From the NCBI GenBank assembly GCA_002455915.1, contig DKLU01000213.1, positions 1 to 21,610 of the forward strand: DNA of 21,610 nucleotides. The letters are read 5' to 3'. The DNA comes from Chryseobacterium sp. UBA6632. Lineage in GTDB: Bacteria > Bacteroidota > Bacteroidia > Flavobacteriales > Weeksellaceae. The position numbers and the translations under genes were made by a program. Position 1 is the stretch's first letter. The number at the start of each line of letters is the position of its first letter. The notes below the pieces were generated by a model. It was not told the origin of the DNA. It saw nothing but the letters and a program-made list of their open reading frames with translations, and searched no databases. Shown here in pieces: positions 20,438 to 21,610 of the stretch.

Positions 20438-21610
20438 ATGAAAAAAATCTTAGTATCAACTGCATTATTGGCGGGTGTTTTATCTTACGCGGGAGGCTTC
20501 AGGGTATCTTTGCAAGGGGTAAAGCAATTGGCAATGGCACACACGAGTGCGCATGCTGAGGATGCGAGTGTAGCATTCTTCAACCCGGCGGGTATGTCTT
20601 TCATTCCTTCCAAGTTTAGTATCGCGGTAGGAGGTTTTGCGGCAGGTAACAAAGTGACTTTCCAAAATACGAATACGCTACAAAGTACAGAAACGGATAA
20701 TCCTATCGGAACTCCGCTTTACGCTGCAATTGCCTACAGACCAGTAGACAAATTATCTGTTGGTTTTAGTTTTTCTACACCTTTTGGTAGTACAATACAA
20801 TACCCATCAGATTGGGAAGGAAAAGAAATGGTGCAGAAGCTAGAGCTTAAAAGTTTCTTCTTCCAGCCAATGATCTCTTATAGATTCAACGAATGGTTTG
20901 CGTTTGGGGCAAGCTATATCTATGCAAGAGGAGATGTGAAATGGGATAAGGCTATTACTCAATTCGGAGGACAGCTGAATCTTGACAGCAAAGCCAGCGG
21001 ACATGGTTATGGATTCGGTTTCTACTTCAGACCAGATCCTAAATTGGATGTAAGTATTGCTTACCGTTCACCAGTTGATATGAAGGCTAAAGACGGAAAG
21101 GCTACCTTCAGCTTCCCGACATCTACAATTTATCCATTATTAGGTTTAGATGCATCAGGGAAAGATAGTTTTACCGCAACTTTGCCTTTGGTAGAAGAAT
21201 ATACAGTAGGTTTAACCTATAAAATTACACCAAAATGGTTGGTTTCGGCAGATTTCAATTACCACGGTTGGGAAAGATACAGTCAGTTGACGTTAGATTT
21301 TGGTCAGGCCCCTGTTGGAAATTCACCATCAGATCCTACGAAGTCTATTTCTCCTAAAAACTTTAAGAATTCTAAAACATTCAGATTAGGAACGCAGTAT
21401 GCATTCACAGATATGATCTATGGTCGTTTAGGTGCTTATTATGATGAAGCTCCATATACCGAAGAGAATTTCATTCCTGAAACACCTTCTTACAATACTT
21501 ATGTAATTACTGGTGGTGTTGGATTTAAATTGAAACAATTCGGAGTAGATTTAGCAGGAGGATATGCAATGCCTCAGGCAAGAGATGTGAAAAATGCGAA
21601 CTTAGGATTT
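20438..21610 (+). CDS. OmpP1/FadL family outer-membrane transport protein, partial (runs off right edge)
   Basis: I translated 391 open codons from the ATG at 20438 to the window end, without a stop. A signal peptide (MKKILVSTALLAGVLSYAGG) is followed by the family's N-terminal hatch: RVSLQGVKQLAMAHTSAHAEDASVAFFNPAGMSFIP, with the diagnostic AxxxAxxAEDAS...FNPAGM signature. Alternating amphipathic strands follow, with YAAIAYRPVDKLSVGFSFSTPFG, GYGFGFYFRPDPKLDVSIAYRSPV, EEYTVGLTYKITPKWLVSADFNYHGW and FRLGTQYAFTDMIYGRLGAYYDEAPY, as in the FadL 14-strand barrel. It should take up hydrophobic molecules such as fatty acids or aromatics across the outer membrane; the substrate cannot be read from the sequence. 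Only the last few strands are missing. It has its own promoter region, diverging from ricT. Confidence 0.93.
   Translation, partial: MKKILVSTALLAGVLSYAGGFRVSLQGVKQLAMAHTSAHAEDASVAFFNPAGMSFIPSKFSIAVGGFAAGNKVTFQNTNTLQSTETDNPIGTPLYAAIAYRPVDKLSVGFSFSTPFGSTIQYPSDWEGKEMVQKLELKSFFFQPMISYRFNEWFAFGASYIYARGDVKWDKAITQFGGQLNLDSKASGHGYGFGFYFRPDPKLDVSIAYRSPVDMKAKDGKATFSFPTSTIYPLLGLDASGKDSFTATLPLVEEYTVGLTYKITPKWLVSADFNYHGWERYSQLTLDFGQAPVGNSPSDPTKSISPKNFKNSKTFRLGTQYAFTDMIYGRLGAYYDEAPYTEENFIPETPSYNTYVITGGVGFKLKQFGVDLAGGYAMPQARDVKNANLGF

Noticed and set aside
20480..20665. 61-codon minus-strand open frame
   Set aside because: It is a shadow of the FadL-type barrel gene, which is open on the plus strand to the window end.

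Overview
The window is about 21.6 kb of AT-rich, gene-dense chromosome from a member of the phylum Bacteroidota, most likely class Flavobacteriia. A Chryseobacterium-like Weeksellaceae member is my best guess, but this is an inference from gene content, not from a search. The supporting signs are an alternative complex III (act) operon, a GldH gliding/secretion lipoprotein, a type IX secretion (T9SS) C-terminal sorting domain, many lipoboxes and Bacteroidota-type promoter boxes (TAnnTTTG). It reads as ordinary core genome. I see no phage, insertion sequence, CRISPR array, tRNA or rRNA.

Layout. Nearly everything is on the minus strand. At the left edge are the 5' part of apt (1-370), a lipoprotein gene that overlaps it by one base (370-1566) and an exported protein of unknown function (1618-2637). 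Next comes the six-gene act operon, transcribed actA to actF from 11149 down to 2740 and ending at a strong hairpin (2685-2716). It encodes a quinol:electron-acceptor oxidoreductase. ActC and ActF are quinol-side membrane subunits, ActB carries the Fe-S clusters, ActA and ActE carry haem c, and ActD is a small membrane subunit. Together they would move electrons from menaquinol to a cytochrome c or terminal oxidase encoded elsewhere. Diverging from actA is a small exported SPOR-domain gene (11335-11874, plus). It converges on a polytopic membrane protein gene (11933-13216) across a shared bidirectional terminator. Then come a T9SS-sorted secreted protein (13293-14138) and a SelO pseudokinase AMPylase (14223-15764).

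The right part holds a tight three-gene minus-strand unit: ricT (PSP1 domain), gldH and a class A penicillin-binding protein (20163 down to 15840). The genes overlap or are a few bases apart, which ties together a cysteine-rich regulator, an envelope lipoprotein of the gliding/T9SS set and a peptidoglycan synthase. A 274-base AT-rich divergent intergenic region with two perfect 18-bp palindromes separates ricT from an OmpP1/FadL-type outer-membrane porin gene that runs off the right edge.

I did not find a clearly new system. The observations most worth a second look are: an inverted repeat running off the left edge that breaks the apt reading frame and suggests a fold-back or assembly artefact; ActA with six haem motifs; RicT with an added N-terminal cysteine cluster and a long disordered tail; the paired palindromes upstream of ricT and fadL; and a selO promoter that would give an almost leaderless mRNA.
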